From positions 1 to 15,405 of the forward strand of contig NZ_JAILQF010000017.1 in assembly GCF_024699075.1 (NCBI RefSeq): a DNA stretch of 15,405 nt, given 5' to 3'. Shown here one piece after another: positions 15,047-15,405 of the stretch. How positions within the stretch are numbered: position 1 is the stretch's first letter; every line of letters begins with the position of its first letter. Under the pieces are notes generated by a model. It had not been told where the DNA came from, did no database searches, and saw nothing but the letters and a program-made list of their open reading frames with translations. A program made the position numbers and the translations under genes. Source of the stretch: Butyrivibrio sp. (GTDB lineage: Bacteria > Bacillota_A > Clostridia > Lachnospirales > Lachnospiraceae).

Positions 15047-15180
15047 TTACAATCTACAGCATAATACAAGGTTTCTTATATTTTATCGGCGGAAAAAGAG
15101 TTATTAACAAGGCGAAAGCTCTTTTCCCAAAAGAAAAAGCTACAGCCCTTTATAAGGCTGTAGCTGATCGCTTTAACTAA
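15046..15180 (+). pseudogene. Possible 3' remnant of a plus-strand membrane-protein gene
   Basis: The plus-strand frame ending in TAA at 15178-15180 encodes 44 residues, from FTIYSIIQGFLYFIGGKR through a basic stretch to ADRFN. A hydrophobic half followed by a basic tail resembles the end of a membrane protein. A plus-strand terminator starts 33 bases after the stop, as expected for a real gene end. The frame continues upstream through the acidic-tail remnant on the other strand, where its composition is no longer protein-like, and there is no ribosome binding site. A terminator-like hairpin lies inside it, which argues against coding, so confidence is low. Confidence 0.3.
15129..15165 (-). 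terminator. Terminator-like hairpin, near copy of the one at 1118-1163
   Basis: On the minus strand AGCTACAGCC, loop TTATAAAG and GGCTGTAGCT form a 10-bp perfect stem, followed by TTTTCTTTT and GGGAA. It is a good minus-strand terminator in shape, but no minus-strand gene is visible between it and the right edge. Stem, U-tract and trailing bases match the helicase terminator at 1108-1135 with only a few differences. Confidence 0.6.
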
Positions 15181-15213
15181 TTAATAGTACCAGGTTCCAA
15201 TGTGGTCTACTTA

Positions 15214-15256
15214 AGCTGTAAAGTTAGATAAATACTAGCTTTACGGCTTTTTTATT
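15214..15256 (+). terminator. Plus-strand rho-independent terminator
   Basis: AGCTGTAAAG (15214-15223) pairs with CTTTACGGCT (15239-15248) over 10 bp with one G-U, and six T residues follow. It would end plus-strand transcription coming from the remnant that stops at 15180, and it insulates the next gene at 15401. Confidence 0.75.
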
Positions 15257-15302
15257 ATCCTAAAATCATTAAATAAATATTCAAAAAACGCTTGACATAT
15301 CC

Positions 15303-15394
15303 CCTAAAATTTGCGGCCGCTTCGCGGCCTATTGATCAAAAAGGGTGTTGTTTCGTGGCCGCGAAACACATCCCGATCACGCAAATTTAGGAGG
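15303..15394 (+). ncRNA. Structured 5' leader covering a ribosome binding site
   Basis: A three-stem fold can be drawn. P1 pairs CCTAAAATTTGCG (15303-15315) with CGCAAATTTAGG (15380-15391), with one bulged A. P2 is GGCCG-CTTCG-CGGCC (15315-15329). P3 is TGTTTCG with CGAAACA (15349-15355 with 15362-15368), plus an outer GGG/CCC pairing (15343-15345 with 15372-15374). The right arm of P1 includes the first AGG of the AGGAGG ribosome binding site (15389-15394) of the gene at 15401. This suggests a switch on translation by ligand, temperature or ribosome. No known riboswitch class is recognised. TTGACA at 15292-15297 could be a -35, but no -10 is seen at the right distance. Confidence 0.45.
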
Positions 15395-15400
15395 TTACGT

Positions 15401-15405
15401 ATGGA
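15401..15405 (+). CDS. Start of a plus-strand gene (runs off window)
   Basis: Only ATG and two further bases are present. AGGAGG (15389-15394) lies 6 bases upstream, a textbook arrangement, and a structured leader precedes it. Nothing can be said about the product. Confidence 0.7.

Noticed and set aside
15292..15297. TTGACA as the -35 box of a promoter for the gene at 15401
   Set aside because: The position 17 bases downstream is GGCCGC, not a -10. No usable -10 occurs at 15-19 bp.
1..15405. CRISPR array, tRNA or rRNA genes, or transposase
   Set aside because: No regularly spaced repeats, no cloverleaf or rRNA-like sequence, and no transposase or integrase motifs were seen on either strand.

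Overview
The window looks like an accessory (defence or conflict) island in the chromosome of a low-GC Firmicute, most likely a Lachnospiraceae bacterium of the Butyrivibrio/Roseburia type. The grounds are AT-rich spacers, strong AAGGAGG ribosome binding sites, TTGAAA/TATAAT promoters and the protein families present. The genus is an inference. Almost every gene is on the minus strand, so transcription runs from high to low coordinates.

Left flank (1-1200): the start of a zinc-ribbon protein with a good promoter, a non-coding stretch with a GC-richer block and a perfect 17-bp hairpin, then two small genes. One encodes a 56-residue protein with a C-terminal membrane anchor. The other encodes a 64-residue protein with an EF-hand-like loop. 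Each has its own terminator.

Module A (1207-5953): a 1052-aa superfamily II helicase with an N-terminal phospholipase-D-like domain and a C-terminal DUF3427-type region, preceded by a 473-aa protein with a NYN/PIN-like nuclease domain. The two are probably co-transcribed and look like a nucleic-acid-targeting defence pair.

Module B (5997-14727): a tightly packed seven-gene operon. In transcription order it is: WYL-domain regulator; dynamin-like GTPase; two-helix membrane protein; 1076-aa HerA/FtsK-type ATPase with a glycine-zipper segment; LHH-type HNH nuclease toxin; SUKH (SMI1/KNR4) immunity protein; unrecognised acidic 216-aa protein. Three junctions use TAATG stop/start overlaps and one is a 14-bp overlap, so the products are probably made together. 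The parts suggest a membrane-associated GTPase/ATPase machine dedicated to one nuclease effector with its own antidote, under a WYL regulator. I do not recognise this combination as a named system, and it is the best candidate here for something undescribed. Two readings fit: an export or contact-dependent toxin system, or an intracellular phage-triggered suicide system.

Right flank (14933-15405): 3' remnants of two divergently oriented genes that meet at about position 15046, a hairpin nearly identical to the terminator that ends module A, a plus-strand terminator, and a structured leader whose closing stem covers the ribosome binding site of a gene starting at 15401. The remnants and the repeated terminator suggest rearrangement at the island edge.
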